From Zygnema cylindricum (taxonomy: Eukaryota; Streptophyta; Zygnematophyceae; Zygnematales; Zygnemataceae), in NCBI GenBank assembly GCA_037447655.1, contig JBBHKE010002706.1:186001-250000 (forward strand): a DNA stretch of 64,000 nucleotides, given 5' to 3'. Position numbers and translations under genes: made by a program. This document shows positions 21,077-32,828 of the stretch, in pieces. The notes under the pieces are model-generated. The model ran no database searches. It was not told where the DNA came from and saw only the letters and a list, made by a program, of their open reading frames with translations. Positions within the stretch are counted from its first letter, which is position 1; the number at the start of each line of letters is the position of its first letter.

Positions 21077-23014
21077 ATCTAGGGTGCCTATGTTCGATGG
21101 AATAGACTTCACTTATTGGGAGTTTACAATGGCGTGATTGCTTTTCGAGAAGCACTTATGGGGAATTGTTTCGGGACAAGTGAGATGTCCGCCACCTGGC
21201 TTAAGAGGAGCTTACTATTGAGATTCATCTGAGGCTGCCCAGAATATCAACCGGAGCTCAGATGCAACGGAAGGTGAAGGGAAAAATCTTTCCGTGGATG
21301 GGAAAATAGGGGAGAAGGAAAAAGGGACACCTATGGTGAGGGGAGCTAGGCTCTCAGCTATGGTACCACATGTAGGGATTAAAACTGAAGAAAATGACAG
21401 AAAAATATGGGAATATAAAAACACTATAGCAAAACATCTCATACTTAGATATGTGTCTAAGTCGATAGCTATCACTCTTTTAAGTCTAACCAAGTCTTCA
21501 AAGATATGGGAAGCACTAATTCAGATTTATAAGAGTGAGACTATTCAGAGGCAACAATTAGTAAAACAGGAAATAGAGGCCTACGTTTATAAAGGCGGTA
21601 GCATGATAGAGTTTTGCAATGATATTGCTGCGTTATATGTTGAGCTTACTAGTGCGGGATATGTAGAATCTGAGGAGAGTAAGATTAATACACTACTTAT
21701 GAAACTCCCAGATGAGTACGAAAACATCATTTGTCGTATGCAGGCAATGGATGGCTCCTCATGGACTTGGAGCTTTACCATGGGGATAATTTTTGTGAGG
21801 GAAAGCACTTTGGAGCTTCGAAGGGAAGGGACAGGGTCAATGCATTTTCAGCTGGTGGTGATTGGCGGAAGCGTGATGAGAGGAACGGTGGTGATGAGCG
21901 GAAGCGTGATGAGAGGAACGGTGGTGACGAGCGGAAGCGTGATGAGAGAAAGAAAGACAAAGGTAAACCTTATCGGAACTTTGGTGGAAAGAGAGGGAGA
22001 GGAAAAGAAAGGGGAGCTTTGAAAAAGAGGGTTTGCTTCTTTTGTAGGGAACCGGGTCATTATATGGAGGAATGCCCTTGTTTCGAAAAACTTAGAAGTT
22101 GGAATGTGGATGAGGAGGAAGAAGGGGAAGAGGAGAAAGAGGATGAAGATATTTTAAAGCTTCTCCGGATTAGTAGTATGGGGAAGAGAGAAAAGCACAC
22201 AGAAATTCCACGAAGGCAACAGTGTGCTTTTGGAGGTATAAAGGAAGTAAAGAGAGAGGAGGTACTTGAGGATGACGAGGAGTGTAAAGTGTATGACAAA
22301 GAAATGAGAAAGTCAGATTTAAGATCCATAAGCGAAAACGGGAAAGATAAAATTAATGAGGATAATTTTATAGGTATTTTGGAATTAGAAAACTGGTCGG
22401 AAAGGGAGACCTCAACGGATTCCGAGGAAAGGGGAGAAGATAAATATTTGATTAAAGGTTTAGGGGAGAAGAAATATTTATTGGGAATTAAATTCTAAAG
22501 TGATAGTGGAAAGAATTCCATGGGAGAGAGTGAGGGAAGTTCAGAAAATGGGGTAATTATCATGGATAAAAATATGAGTACGAAAGATGTAGATCTTATG
22601 AGGAACTTAGTGGGGACTAGTGTTTTTTGGGAATATTTGGGGGTGGATGGATTTGACATCACTACTTGGTGTGATGTCACTTGTGAAGATGTGCTTATAA
22701 AAGGGTTAGCATCTAGGTGTATGTTGCAGATTGGAGATGGGGCTGGCTGTTTGGATCGCAAGAGGGAAATCGGTTTGTGTGTGGATAAAAAAGTGATGAA
22801 GTGGATAAAATCTTTGCTCGGATTTATGAAAAGTGGGATGTTAAATAAAATGTGTGATGCAATTATTATTTCAGTTCATTTAATGCACTGTGTTAAATAC
22901 TTAAGTTTTATGAAAGGAAAAGGAAAAAGGAAAAAGAAAAGGAAAAAGGAGAGGGGGTGTTTGTTTACTTGTTTATGGAAGTTGAAAGGAAAATAGACTT
23001 GAAAATAAAAGGAG
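21066..23014 (+). pseudogene. gag and relic pol tail of element D
   Basis: Frame from 21066: MGPPSRVPMFDG, YWEFTMA, a TGA, LLFEKHLWGIVSGQV, a second TGA near 21220, then an open run containing DGKIGEKEKGTPMVRGARLS and most of Gag. A one-base loss near 21830 shifts the RKRDERNGGDE repeats and knuckle CFFCREPGHYMEEC (intact here) into the next frame, open to 22496. Downstream relics KYLLGI (RT) and ITTWCDV ... WIKSLLGFMKSG (RNase H) are recognisable by comparison with B and E/G. Protease, integrase and RT core are absent. It ends in the polypurine tract AAAATAAAAGGAG. Confidence 0.82.
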
Positions 23015-24210
23015 TGTTGGAATTCAAGTATTTTCTAGGTCTAGAGATTGCAAAATAAAAAGCAAAATAATAGAAATTGGCAGCCTGCCTCTAACTCCTC
23101 ACTCAAGTCTCCATACTTGTCCCAGTCACTGAAGATTGGAGGAGGAGTTAGCCACGGCTGCCTGTGCTGTCTAGAGAGAGACAGGCAGTTGTTTTATAAG
23201 GTTTTTTCTCTAAAAGGGAGTTTGACAGAGCAAGGATTTGATCCTGATACCTGCCATATGTCAAACCCGCAGTAGCCGATAACCTTATCCAAATAGTCTA
23301 AGTTATATGATAGAGTATATGTGGTATGATATTTATTTAAATAGTTACAATAAGACTAATTCATTTATCGCGAACAATATGCATACTACATAGAAATAGT
23401 TGTGTAAAGTACGACGTACGGTACGGATACGAAATAAATACCGCGCAATTTGTTTGACGCCGGAAATAATACCGCGCAAGTATTTATGACGGCCACGATT
23501 GAAATCCAAATTTGATCGGACGGCCGCGAAGGATGCCGAGATGGCGGAGTACGATTTTGGCGGTTTGCGATCACCGCCACATTGAGTGACACGTGGCAAA
23601 ACTACATTGGATTGCGGCAACCCCGGGGATTACGGAAAACGAATCCGGATATGACACGTGTCAACATTTTGGCCATGTCGTACTATGGCCGTACATAAAG
23701 TACACCGGCACCTGTACTTTTCTGTACAACACAGTGTTTTAATTGGTTCCGTACTTCAGTAGATAGAGTTTTAGAGGGAGATAGGACTTAGAAAAATTTG
23801 GCAGATAGGACCCTCTCTCTAAGAGAGCACCTTGTATAAATGGCTAACTTTGGGCAGCCATAACTATCAATTTACTTGACCATTTTCAGTGATTCTTTTT
23901 GCTGCGGACTCAAGGGAGTCCAGGCTACACAAGGGTGTAGTCGGTCAGAGTTTTTGTCTGCCAGGGTGGCTGCATTTCTAAGGGAAAGTCAAAGTGGGTG
24001 AATGTGTCCAAATCTCATATTCTAACTTTGCATTCTGTGGTGGAACTGAGCACATAGAAAGTGTTTTTTCACAGGGGTGAATCTATATTGGGATTCTAAC
24101 TGTCAAGGGGCCAGTCACTTGGGTTTATATCAACTTGGAGTCGGCACTATCTAGATTAGCTTCTTTTGGATCTGCATACTCTGAGGGCCAATGGAGGTCT
24201 CAGAGTTTCA
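23015..24210 (+). repeat. 3' LTR of D
   Basis: Nearly identical to 19865-21061. Antisense tRNA-like boxes: B box complement 23234-23244, A box complement 23289-23300. Perfect leader hairpins at 23906-23921, 23925-23940 and 23958-23972. Confidence 0.9.
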
Positions 24211-25108
24211 CGTGGTTAAACCATTGCAGCCTTAGTTGAACAGGCAGTTATTTTTAGTAGGTTACTAAAAAGAAAACTGACGGACCTAGAACTCGATCCC
24301 GGTACCTGCCGTCCATCAAGTTGACCGGTAGCGGTCAGCTTTATCTTATTAAACTAAGACCTATGCTAAATGCTATAGGGTATGATAGATATATATTTAT
24401 TTAAGAGTGAACGAATTCATTTAACTAAAACTGTATACGGCATGCATAGATACAATTTTGTAAAGTACAAAGTACGATACTATTTCGCAACGGGTACCAC
24501 GCACTTTGTTTCGACAGCAAAACGAATATTGTGCAAGTATTTATAACGGCTGAGATTACATTTCCGTTCATAATCCAACGGCGCACATCATCGCTGAAAT
24601 CCCAGAGTGGTCATTTTGGCTTTTTGTGACATGGCATGACCTGGCGCCACGTGGAGAGATCACATTTGGTCGCGGGAATTCTGAGGAACCTATTGACGAG
24701 TAAAAAGAGGGCACGTGTCCACGTAATAGCCTTGTCATACATTTGTCGTACAAAAGGTATGCTAGCAATAGTACTTTTTGGTACCGTACAACAATATAAT
24801 TGGTCCGTACTTCAGTAGATAGAAGTTATTAGAGGGAATCAAGACTTAGTGTGTTTTTTAGAGTCACCTCTCCCCTTGAGGGTTTATATAAAATAGGCAT
24901 CTTTGCCACCCCATAACTTATCGCTTGGTTAGGCGTTTTCACAGATTCTTTTTCCTACGGACTCAAGGGAGTCTAGGCTTCATAGGGTTCCAGTCAAAAT
25001 ATCTGCTTGTCTGCTTGGGTAGTTATGGTTGCCATTGAAATTGGGTTAGTTAATAACTATCTAGAGGCTTCCTGAATTTTGTAGTCCTATAGAGGACACA
25101 GAATTACG
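24211..25108 (+). repeat. 5' LTR of E, second part
   Basis: Continues the LTR cut at 19864: TTTTTAGTAGGTTACTAAAA, CGGTAGCGGTCAGC, GCCACGTGGAG near 24646, TATA-like TTTATATAAAA near 24885, leader hairpin GGACTC/GAGTCT near 24958. Confidence 0.75.
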
Positions 25109-25601
25109 GGTTATGGGCCTACTCTCTAAGGTGTTCATCTTCAATGGATCAGGGTTTATCTATTGGGAAGCCATGATGACAAGGGCTTTGTGTGAAAAAC
25201 GATACTGGGGTTTTGTTAGTGGACAAGTGAAACCTCCACCTTAGAGAACACCACCGGGATTTGGTGGAATAAGGTTTTTTCTGTAGCAACATCTGTTGTA
25301 GCAGAGGAGGCAGATGATGGGACAGTAGCGTGTCCAAAACGGGGAAAGAAAAGGAGACACCTCTTACTCCTATTGCTTTGGCAACTCCTCACCTTCACGT
25401 TTAAAATGTCGAGGAGTTCTGGGTGAGTTTGATAGAGATCTATAGAGTTAGTACAATTCAGTAGCTTTAGTTGGTAGAGCAAAAGTGGGGAAATTATACT
25501 TACAAAGGGGGAAAGATGTTAGACTACTGTAATGATCTTTCTTGTTTGTATATGGAGATGGAGAGTGTCGGATGGACAGATACAATGGAGATGAAGGTTA
25601 A
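25109..25601 (+). pseudogene. PBS and gag fragment of E
   Basis: PBS GGTTATGGGCCTACT (25109-25123, two changes). ATG at 25113 opens a Gag N-terminus with FIFNGSGFIYWEAMMTRALCEK and YWGFVSGQVK, then a TAG. Later frameshifts precede DYCNDLSCLYMEMESVGW. The sequence stops in the KMKVNT block, fused directly to RT-tail sequence at 25602. Confidence 0.78.
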
Positions 25602-26417
25602 CAATGGAAAAGGCGAACAGTTGTACCACTCCCAAGGACTTAAAAAAAGTGAGTGATGGGAGTGTAGAAGGAGGAGTGATAATCTTAGGTGATCAGATGA
25701 GTCCAGAGGAGAAAGAGTTAATGAAGTCTATTCCTTATAGACACGTCCTAGGAAGTTTGATCTACTTTATGAACTGTACGAGGCCGGACATAGCGACAAC
25801 AGTGAGAGGCCTTAGTATGAGTATTAAGGATCCTATAAAGAGAGATTGGGAGGCAGCCAAGAAAGTCATGAGATATCTGGTAGGAACCAGAGAGTTATGG
25901 TTGCATTTGGGAGGGGAGCTCATTGATATATCTACTTTGAGTGATGCCAGTTAAAGGGATGCACCTATGAGAAGATGCACTTCTGGGTATATGTTGTATG
26001 TGGGGGAAGGTGCTTGTTGTTGGAGCAGCAAGCAACAAAAGGTGGTTGCTCAGTCTACTGTGGAGGCTGAGTACATGGCCTCTTATTGTGTTGTGAAATA
26101 GTTGATTTGTGTCAAGTCCATGTTGCAAGAACTAGGATATATGAAAGAGGGAGTGCATGTAGTGTTTTGTGATAATCAAGCTGCCATTCCAATCGCAGCT
26201 AATCCAAAACATCATTTCAAGGCTAAGCGTATGGACATAAGATTGAATTTTGTGAGAGAAAAAGTTGAGAATAAGATTTTGAATCTTATATATAGATCGG
26301 ATGAGGAAATGGTGGTTGATATGATGACAAATCCAGTGCCTTCTCCTAAGTTAAAATATTGCAGAGAAAAGTGTGGATTAAAACTGAAGTTAAAGTTAGA
26401 CTATAAACTAAGAGGAG
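25602..26417 (+). pseudogene. RT tail and RNase H of element G
   Basis: MEKANSCTTPKDLKK, YRHVLGSLIYFMNCTRPDIATTV, WEAAKKVMRYLVGT, RNase H motifs LSDAS, TVEAEYMAS and DNQAA, then HFKAKRMDIRLNFVREKVE and PVPSPKLKYCREKCGL. The RNase H third Asp is intact here, unlike B. Two stops are visible (SDAS-stop, KVV-K-stop-LI). The polypurine tract AAACTAAGAGGAG abuts the 3' LTR. Confidence 0.82.
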
Positions 26418-27429
26418 TGTTGGAACTACTGGATTTATAGGGTGTTTTCTAGGTCTAAATAGATCAATAAAACAGGAAAAAGGAAAAGGCGGACAGCCAA
26501 CCTCCACCTCCTCTCTCTAGCCACCATACTTGTTATAGTCACTGAAAGATAAAGAGGGTGGTTGAGCCATGGCTATCTTAGTTGAACAGGAAGGACTAAA
26601 TAGTGATTTATGTCACTCTCAACAAAAGGTTGAGTCCGGCATGACTCGAACCTCTGACCGGCAGAGCGAGGCGTAGCCGTCAGCTCTAACCGGTATGTCG
26701 TAGGAGTTCGATAACATACAAAAGGTGTGATATTTATTTAAATTGTGTTTTGATTGTGAGTCCGATTAACGGAATGACAAATGAAATAACATACAACTAA
26801 GTAATATATAGTATGATTATTTTCTCGCACGAAACAAATGAATCGGACATTTGTTTCGACGACTAATATAAAATGTCGGTTTATGATCCGACGGCACATA
26901 TCGTTGCAGATAAGTACGGAATGGTCACTTCGGCGGTTTTCAGACGTGGCCTGACCTGGCGACACGTGGAGAGATAACATTCATTCGCGAGAATTCCGGA
27001 GAACATAAAGACGAGTAAAAAGTGAACACGCGTCCACTCAATGGCCTTGCCGTACACAGGCGGTACAAAAAGTACATCGGTCGTAGTACCATTTTGTACT
27101 CTACCGTCGTGTGATTGGTTCGTAAGTCAACAGATAGGGGTTGTGAGAGGGGTTTAGGACTTAAGAGAATTTGGAAGGTAAGGACCTCTCTCCCTTAGAG
27201 AATTTTATATAAACTTGGCATTTTTGCCACTTCATAACTAATCGATTGAATGGCCATTTTCAATGATTCTTTTTGCTACGGACTCGGGGAGTCCAGACTG
27301 CACATAGGTGTAGTCAAACTGTCTTTTTGTCTGCTTGGGAAGTAGTGGTTGTGGCTCGAAGTGGGTTAGCTAAAAATCTATCTAAAGGCTTCCTGAATCT
27401 TGTAGTCGAATGGAGGACACAAAATTGCA
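26418..27429 (+). repeat. 3' LTR of element G
   Basis: TGTTGGAACTACTGGATTTA to AAAATTGCA. Pairs with 1101-1822 plus 5575-5860. It holds GACACGTGGAG near 26961, antisense B box (26642-26652), TATA-like TTTTATATAAA near 27200, and leader hairpins GGACTC/GAGTCC and GACTGCAC/GTGTAGTC near 27281-27316. Confidence 0.85.
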
Positions 27430-28868
27430 AAAACAGGATCATAATTAATATATTGAGAATGCATACACTTAAGGGAAGTGGCATATTTATGGAAAATGAC
27501 CAAAAATTAGTGAGAAAAACCACACTTTATAGAGGTAGTTGGAAGGCAAACCATGGAAAAACTACAAAGTCTAGGAACAGATCAGGAAGTCATAAGAAAA
27601 CAATAAAAAGATATAGATTTCGGAAAACTGTTGGAAAAGAAAAGTGTTACAAAATCGATCACACCAAATAACGCAACCAGCAAAGTTGAGAGGATGTGTG
27701 ACGGGAAAATGGAGGGACGTGAGCGACTTTTCAAGAATCTTTTAAGAGAATTTGGTGTAGTAACTTAAGTAACATATGTCGAAGGAGGCGCAAGGCGTGG
27801 AAGTATTTAATACGGGAAAAGGTGTAGTGATTATTTGATGAAAATATATAGGAGATAGCTTTTCGACAAATTTGATAACATGGCTAAGTGACGAATACGG
27901 GTGAAAATTCGGAGTTATTGCAGAGTTGTTATACCATAAGTGAAAGGAAAATTTGGCGTTTATGGCATATGGGGAGTTATTACAGGACGAATTTTGCAAG
28001 GGGGCAATTTTCAAAAAAGCGAAGGTTGGGAAATGGCAGAAGGCAACAAGAGCAGTGGCGACGTCAGCAGATATAGTGGGACGAGTTGTTTTTTCTAAGT
28101 TTTTGAATGTTGAGTACTGGAGCTTGTGAAAAAAAAAATCCTTCAATCTCTAACTAATTTTTACGTCTTTGCGTTTATTTGTATTTCCATTATAGTAGAA
28201 AGATCTGCAAAGAGAGTGGAGTACTGAGTCAAAAGCTTTAGAGGATTGTTGAATTTGAAAGCTTTAGTTCTCAGTCGATAAAGTTGTAAGAGGAAGTTGA
28301 GGGTAAAATGGAGCAACTGTTAGGGCTGCGATGTCAAACTAGCGCAGCATAGCAGTACAGGCTGCATATTGCATTTTGGGTGCACGAAACTAAATTTTTG
28401 GGGGAGTGTTGTTTTGAAAAGTTTGTTTTATGTGTATAGGACATTTGTGCGCTTGCGACAATTTGTGCGTAATGGGATTTAATGTGGAAGTTCGAATGGA
28501 TTCACGGATTAGGGGAGCGAACATACGAATAAAACTAAAGTGACGTAAGAGACTCAGTGAGTGGCGTGAATAAGCATTGAGAAATGGACGGCGGATCGCG
28601 AAGCGATCCGATGTGAAATGAACGAAAAGTTGAAATAAACACCGCCGGTACGGCGCAACTGCAATGCATACAAGACAACGCAGCTGCGGTTATTTTGAAT
28701 ATGATCAGTACGAACAACGCAACTGACGTAACTGATGATAATATGAATATGATCTGGTACGGGACAACGCAACTGCGATTGGTATGAATCAAGTCGGCGA
28801 ACGAAGATTCATAATAAGATCTAAAGTAACTAAGCAAGTTGACGCCTAGTATGCAAATTTTGTGGAAG
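27430..28868 (+). pseudogene. right part of host element F (non-coding or decayed)
   Basis: Joining codons across the G insertion, the F frame at 1100 continues in phase from 27435 (RIIINILRMHTLKGSG) as a Lys/Arg-rich tail to a stop near 27671. After that no conserved domain is visible. A purine run GGGGGAG precedes TGTTG at 28397, and GGAAG precedes TGTCGG at 28869; either could be a polypurine-tract/LTR border. Two ~65-bp imperfect repeats (ACAACGCAACTG) lie at 28640-28790. Confidence 0.4.
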
Positions 28869-29480
28869 TGTCGGTGTAAATATTCTGTACAACAAAGGTT
28901 TGTCTTTTTGCTAATTAGTTTATTAGTGTAGACTTTTTATTTTTACATACCTAGAATTATTCGGGTTTACTCACAATAGTTTAGGTATATGGTAAATACC
29001 GTACAGTTGGTGTGCCTCCGTACACTCAGTAGTGAACTCTCTAAGTTTTACTTGTATGACTTAAATTATTTTAAGTATCACAGCTAAGTTTATCAAAGAC
29101 ATGGCAAACTGTTTTTCTACAACTTTGACCTATTAGTGTGATCACTCTGATCGATGTTTTGATGTGAAACTTTGAGGATGTATTTAATTATCTATAAACT
29201 ATATATGTGTGAAGTTTCAGTCAGATCTGGTGTTTTCTGTAGAATTTTGTGAGAAGTCTACCTGGTTAGTTTGAGAAGTTGTCAACTGCTTTTGGGAAAC
29301 TCTGGAGCTTATATCTTCTAGATTCCTCGGTGGATTTAGCTGTATCTTTGGGAGTTTACAGTGTGTATGGTATACTAAACATTAGTGCGGTTTGAATTGA
29401 TTTTGTTTATTGTGGAGTAATATGTGTTGTCTGAAGCACAGTTGGTTTTGGGGGTAGTCTGTGGTGCTTTTGAGAGTAAT
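28869..29480 (+). repeat. candidate 3' LTR of host element F
   Basis: Starts TGTCGGTGTAAATATTC after a purine run and could end at GAGAGTAATCCA near 29481 (TG...CA). No partner copy is in the window, so this is a guess from the ends only. Confidence 0.25.
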
Positions 29481-29504
29481 CCATGGCTAAAATAGGCTAT
29501 GGAC

Positions 29505-29646
29505 AACACCGTCTCCCCCACACTCTCTCTATTGATATTTATTTCTCTCTCCCCCTCTCTATTTCTCTCTGTTTATCTTTACCTCTCTATTTTCCTCTTC
29601 CCCCCCCCCCTTTTCTCTCTCTCTCTCTCTCCCTCGCTCTCTCTCC
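29505..29646. repeat. CT-rich simple repeat with a C run
   Basis: CTCTCTCC-type tract, interrupted by about ten C. No gene between here and 38.5 kb. Confidence 0.85.
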
Positions 29647-30484
29647 CAAACCAGTATATTTAGAAGCAAGGGGGAGTGTACAATAGACCTTTTATTTTAC
29701 ATTGTAGCCCGCTTTGGCGCCAATTACAACCATTACATCGCGAACCAAATAATGCCCTATAGTACTTTCGCCCCCACGTTAGTAAAAAAATAAATGAATC
29801 CCCGTTGTGTTAAAAGGCTTGTTGAAAACATAACGCGGGTGCCTAAGCGAAGGGGCGAAGCAAACTCAAACATAACCTGGCCCAAAATATGAACGTAAAC
29901 GAGTAAGTGAATGACTAATAGGTAGCACATATAAGAGACCACGAACTTAAACGGGTGCTAATTACTTAAATATGCGTTGTTGCACATGAAAGTTGTTATC
30001 TAATATTAAAAAAGGTGGAACCTGGTTTCAGGCGTTTTGTGGGAGTACATCGTGAATCGCTTACAATGTTAATAACACCATATACACGTTTTTTTCTAAA
30101 ATAGAGTTATCAACACTATTTTTATTTACGTCAATATAGGTTTTATTTAATTAAAGTCAATTACACTAATTTAGACAAATTTCCAAACACTGTAGTGTAC
30201 GAAATGTGTCATTGCATGACACAAGTATACCAAATTACAAAAAATCTTTAGAAAATGTTGTCGAGAATATAAAGGAAGTGGCATCGACACAATAACGCTA
30301 ACTCATATCTGATTCTTATTAATAAAGATGGGGGAAAATCATGCGAACCAGTTCTCCCATATTCAAACACAAACTATGTAAAAACCGACTATAACAACTA
30401 CACTATGAGATTGTGTATCGAAATTAGTGTCAAGTGTGTTAATTAGAGTTAACGTTTCCTTGGCTCGAGATCATGAGACCTAAT

Positions 30485-31195
30485 ATAACGTTAAAAACAC
30501 TGCTTATTTATTTACAGTAATAATTTCTTAACACTAAAAGCCACTCTCGGTATATAGTAGTGTATTGCTAACCGCGAATTGTAATTAGAGTAAAGAAGAA
30601 ATTAAAGTAAAAAAGAGAAAATAATAATTAGAGTTATGAACTCTAATTTGTGTGATATGATTTTTTCAAAAAGGAATTTACTCTAATTTATTTAAGTTTT
30701 ATAATTTGACGCCCTAAATATCTCCACCGTAAATTAGGTATTTGTACAAAATTTGACAAAACGTACAATTTATCGTCACTATGACGTTTGCACTACGCGG
30801 TTTGTTAAAACGCAATTACATGATAACGGCCTGTATCATGATAACGTTAAAAACACTGCTTATTTATTTACAGTAATAATTTCTTAACACTAAAAGCCAC
30901 TCACGGTATACAGTAGTGTATTGCTAACCACGAATTGTAATTAGAGTAAAGAAGAAATTAGAGTAAAAAAAGAGAAAAAAATAATTAGAGTTATGAACTC
31001 TAATTTGTGTGATAGGATTTTTTCAAAAAGGAATTTACTCTAATTTATTTAAGTTTTATAATTTGACGCCCTAAATATCTCCACTGTAAATTAGGTATGT
31101 GTACAGAATTTGACAAAACGTACAATTTATCGTCACTGTGACGTTTGCACTACGCGGTTTGTTAAAACGCAGTTACATGATAACGGCCTGTATCA
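30485..31195. repeat. tandem duplication, two units of ~355 bp
   Basis: 30485-30840 and 30841-31195 are nearly identical (ATAACGTTAAAAACACTGC ... ATAACGGCCTGTATCA). Each unit includes flanking X sequence plus the left end of the MITE-like element, so the duplication came after that insertion. Confidence 0.85.
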
Positions 31196-31429
31196 AATCA
31201 TTATTTGTACTTTTTTAATTAATAAAGCACAATTTTGCACGGTCAGACACCGACCGTACGCCACACTATTTAAAACGGCACTGTATTAGAGTTATTAACG
31301 CTCATTCAAAAAGTACCTTAAATAGTATAATGAAAAAGTTAGAATCGTTTACTCTATTTAACGTGATAGAGTCGAAATTTAGGGCGACTGAATTAGCGTT
31401 ATTTACTCTAATTACGATTCGCGGTGTAG
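30568..31429. mobile_element. MITE-like element (family CTACACC/GGTGTAG), in X copy 1
   Basis: Left end CTAACCGCGAATTGTAATTAG is a decayed form of the family end; right end CTAATTACGATTCGCGGTGTAG is typical. Enlarged by the tandem duplication. Confidence 0.55.
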
Positions 31430-32676
31430 TGCACGAGCTGAGAGAAGAGCCCCGTGAAACGGTATTTTCTTTCGGGAAATTGAATCTACCGTAAGAAAAA
31501 ACTGGAGCGAACAGCAGGTTGGACCTTTACGGGACATGAAGCTGATATAGATCCACGCGCAAATCTTGCTTCTGATTTGTTCATACCAGCCTGCTTGGGG
31601 TGTAATACCAAGTAGGATTCGAATTGTTTACGTTAGTACGTGAAGTTTAGACTTTAGAACGAAGCTATAAAACTGATATCATAGCCACGCCACGTGTATC
31701 GCTGTACCTCCTCGCGACGGCGTTTCAACGCATTTCGTTAGAGAGGGTGTTAGCGGTTGTCGGTTCGGTCGGGCTGATTTGTTTATACTTTATACAGCCT
31801 GCCTTGCGTACGTAAAACTAAATACGATTCTGATTGTTTACGTTATTGTACGATGAGTACGCTTCGAACGAAGTTGTAACATTGACATCAGTTCAAATAC
31901 TGAAATACCACTCCAGTACAGTTCTGAATCTTGCAAACTGTACTTCCCTACATGTTATAAGCGGCGGCGTTTCTGCGCGCGTCGTCTGAAAGAATGTTTG
32001 CCGTCGTCAGTACGGACCCAAATTTTTGACGGGCTTAGGTGGACACCCTCATGACGCAGCGGGTGTCATCAAAGTGTACTGTACAGTACTGTACTTCTTT
32101 CGTTAAGGATCTTCTAGGGGGTGGCTGTCTACTTAGCAATTTGGGGTGTCGACCAGCAAGTCTCAAAGCAAAAATGTAGGCAGATTCCGTGCGAGCGGAA
32201 ATTCACTCGTTAAATCCGCACTCCGCGCCTTGATTCGCACGTTGCCACATCAAGGTAGGTTGAATATCCAGTAGGCAGGTATTGCCGGATTGGACCACGT
32301 GCTTTGCATGTGCGACCGGTGACATCACACGTGTGCTTTCCAGGAGTACCGAATCTATCTAACATCATGAGACTTCGTCTGCCTCCCTGGCACCAGCTAG
32401 GAAATGCCACGATGAGAAGATCAATCTAGTATTTCTCTACCAAAGATTCCCTCCACAAGCACGCCGTACTGTTATCGGGCAGGACGAGTCCACCGTTTCC
32501 GTACAATGCGTTGTAGTTTTGTACTCAGACGGTTTTGCCGCTTTACCATTGGCTCTTGGAGTCTTTATATGTTTCCTGCTTGTTTTTTTCGCATTTTGTA
32601 TTATGATTGGTTTTGCCAATCGCACGTTTTGCACTCTTTAACCAAGGAATGGAATCAAATCTTCTTGAAGATCATA

Positions 32677-32800
32677 CTACACCGTCAATCGCTATTAGAG
32701 TAGAGGAATAAATAGCGTAAAAAAAAATTAGTGTTATTAACACTAATCAGGATTTTCTTTTTTTTGAAAATAAATATATATACTAAATATTCCCTAACTG
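32677..32800. mobile_element. MITE-like element, left end only
   Basis: CTACACCGTCAATCGCTATTAGAG at 32677 is a family left end. The matching right end is not visible before the 21-bp minisatellite. Confidence 0.45.
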
Positions 32801-32828
32801 TAATTCACTAATTTGGGTTGTCCTGAAT

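Larger units (their letters stand above)
19865..24210 (+). mobile_element. non-autonomous copia element D (gag without pol)
   Basis: Complete element with LTRs 19865-21061 and 23015-24210 that differ at only a few positions by eye. It ends TG...CA, with 5-bp flanks GGTGG (19860-19864) and CGTGG (24211-24215). The interior of 1.95 kb holds gag and a relic RT/RNase H tail only. Second copy of the family represented by A. Confidence 0.9.
19721..25601 (+). mobile_element. truncated copia element E, hosting element D
   Basis: 5' LTR 19721-19864 plus 24211-25108 (split by D), PBS 25109-25123, gag 25113-25601. Its own pol and 3' LTR are gone: at 25601 the gag sequence GATGAAGGTTAACA joins RT-tail sequence that belongs to G. 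A deletion therefore removed the right part of E together with the middle of G pol. Confidence 0.65.
1101..27429 (+). mobile_element. copia element G, split by four later insertions
   Basis: The outer LTR retrotransposon of the nest. The 5' LTR (1101-1822 plus 5575-5860) and 3' LTR (26418-27429) are the closest pair in the window and share a diagnostic start and many family-specific blocks. The 5-bp flanks are AAAAG (1096-1100) and AAAAC (27430-27434), a one-mismatch target-site duplication. Internal pieces in order are the PBS 5861-5875, gag 5865-6365, gag/knuckle 10663-11211, protease/integrase 18917-19720 and the RT tail to RNase H 25602-26417. The insertions between them are C0, A, solo LTR plus B, and E plus D. 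The middle of pol is lost at the E junction. Confidence 0.75.
29705..32676. repeat. ~3-kb dispersed repeat X, copy 1
   Basis: Begins TAGCCCGCTTTGG and is collinear with 33608-36616 (same blocks: CGCCCCCAC, GTTTCCTTGGCTCGAGATCATGAGAC, GAGAAGAGCCCCGTGAAACGG, TCGGGCAGGA-GAGTCCACCG). A MITE-like insertion (30568-31429) and an internal 356-bp tandem duplication enlarge this copy. No open frame of recognisable coding type is present. The right end is cut by another MITE end at 32677. Confidence 0.75.

Noticed and set aside
19716-27434. AAAAC at 19716 and 27430 as a perfect target-site duplication of E
   Set aside because: The LTR ending at 27429 pairs with G (1101), not with E, and E has lost its right end. 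The match is chance in an A-rich motif.
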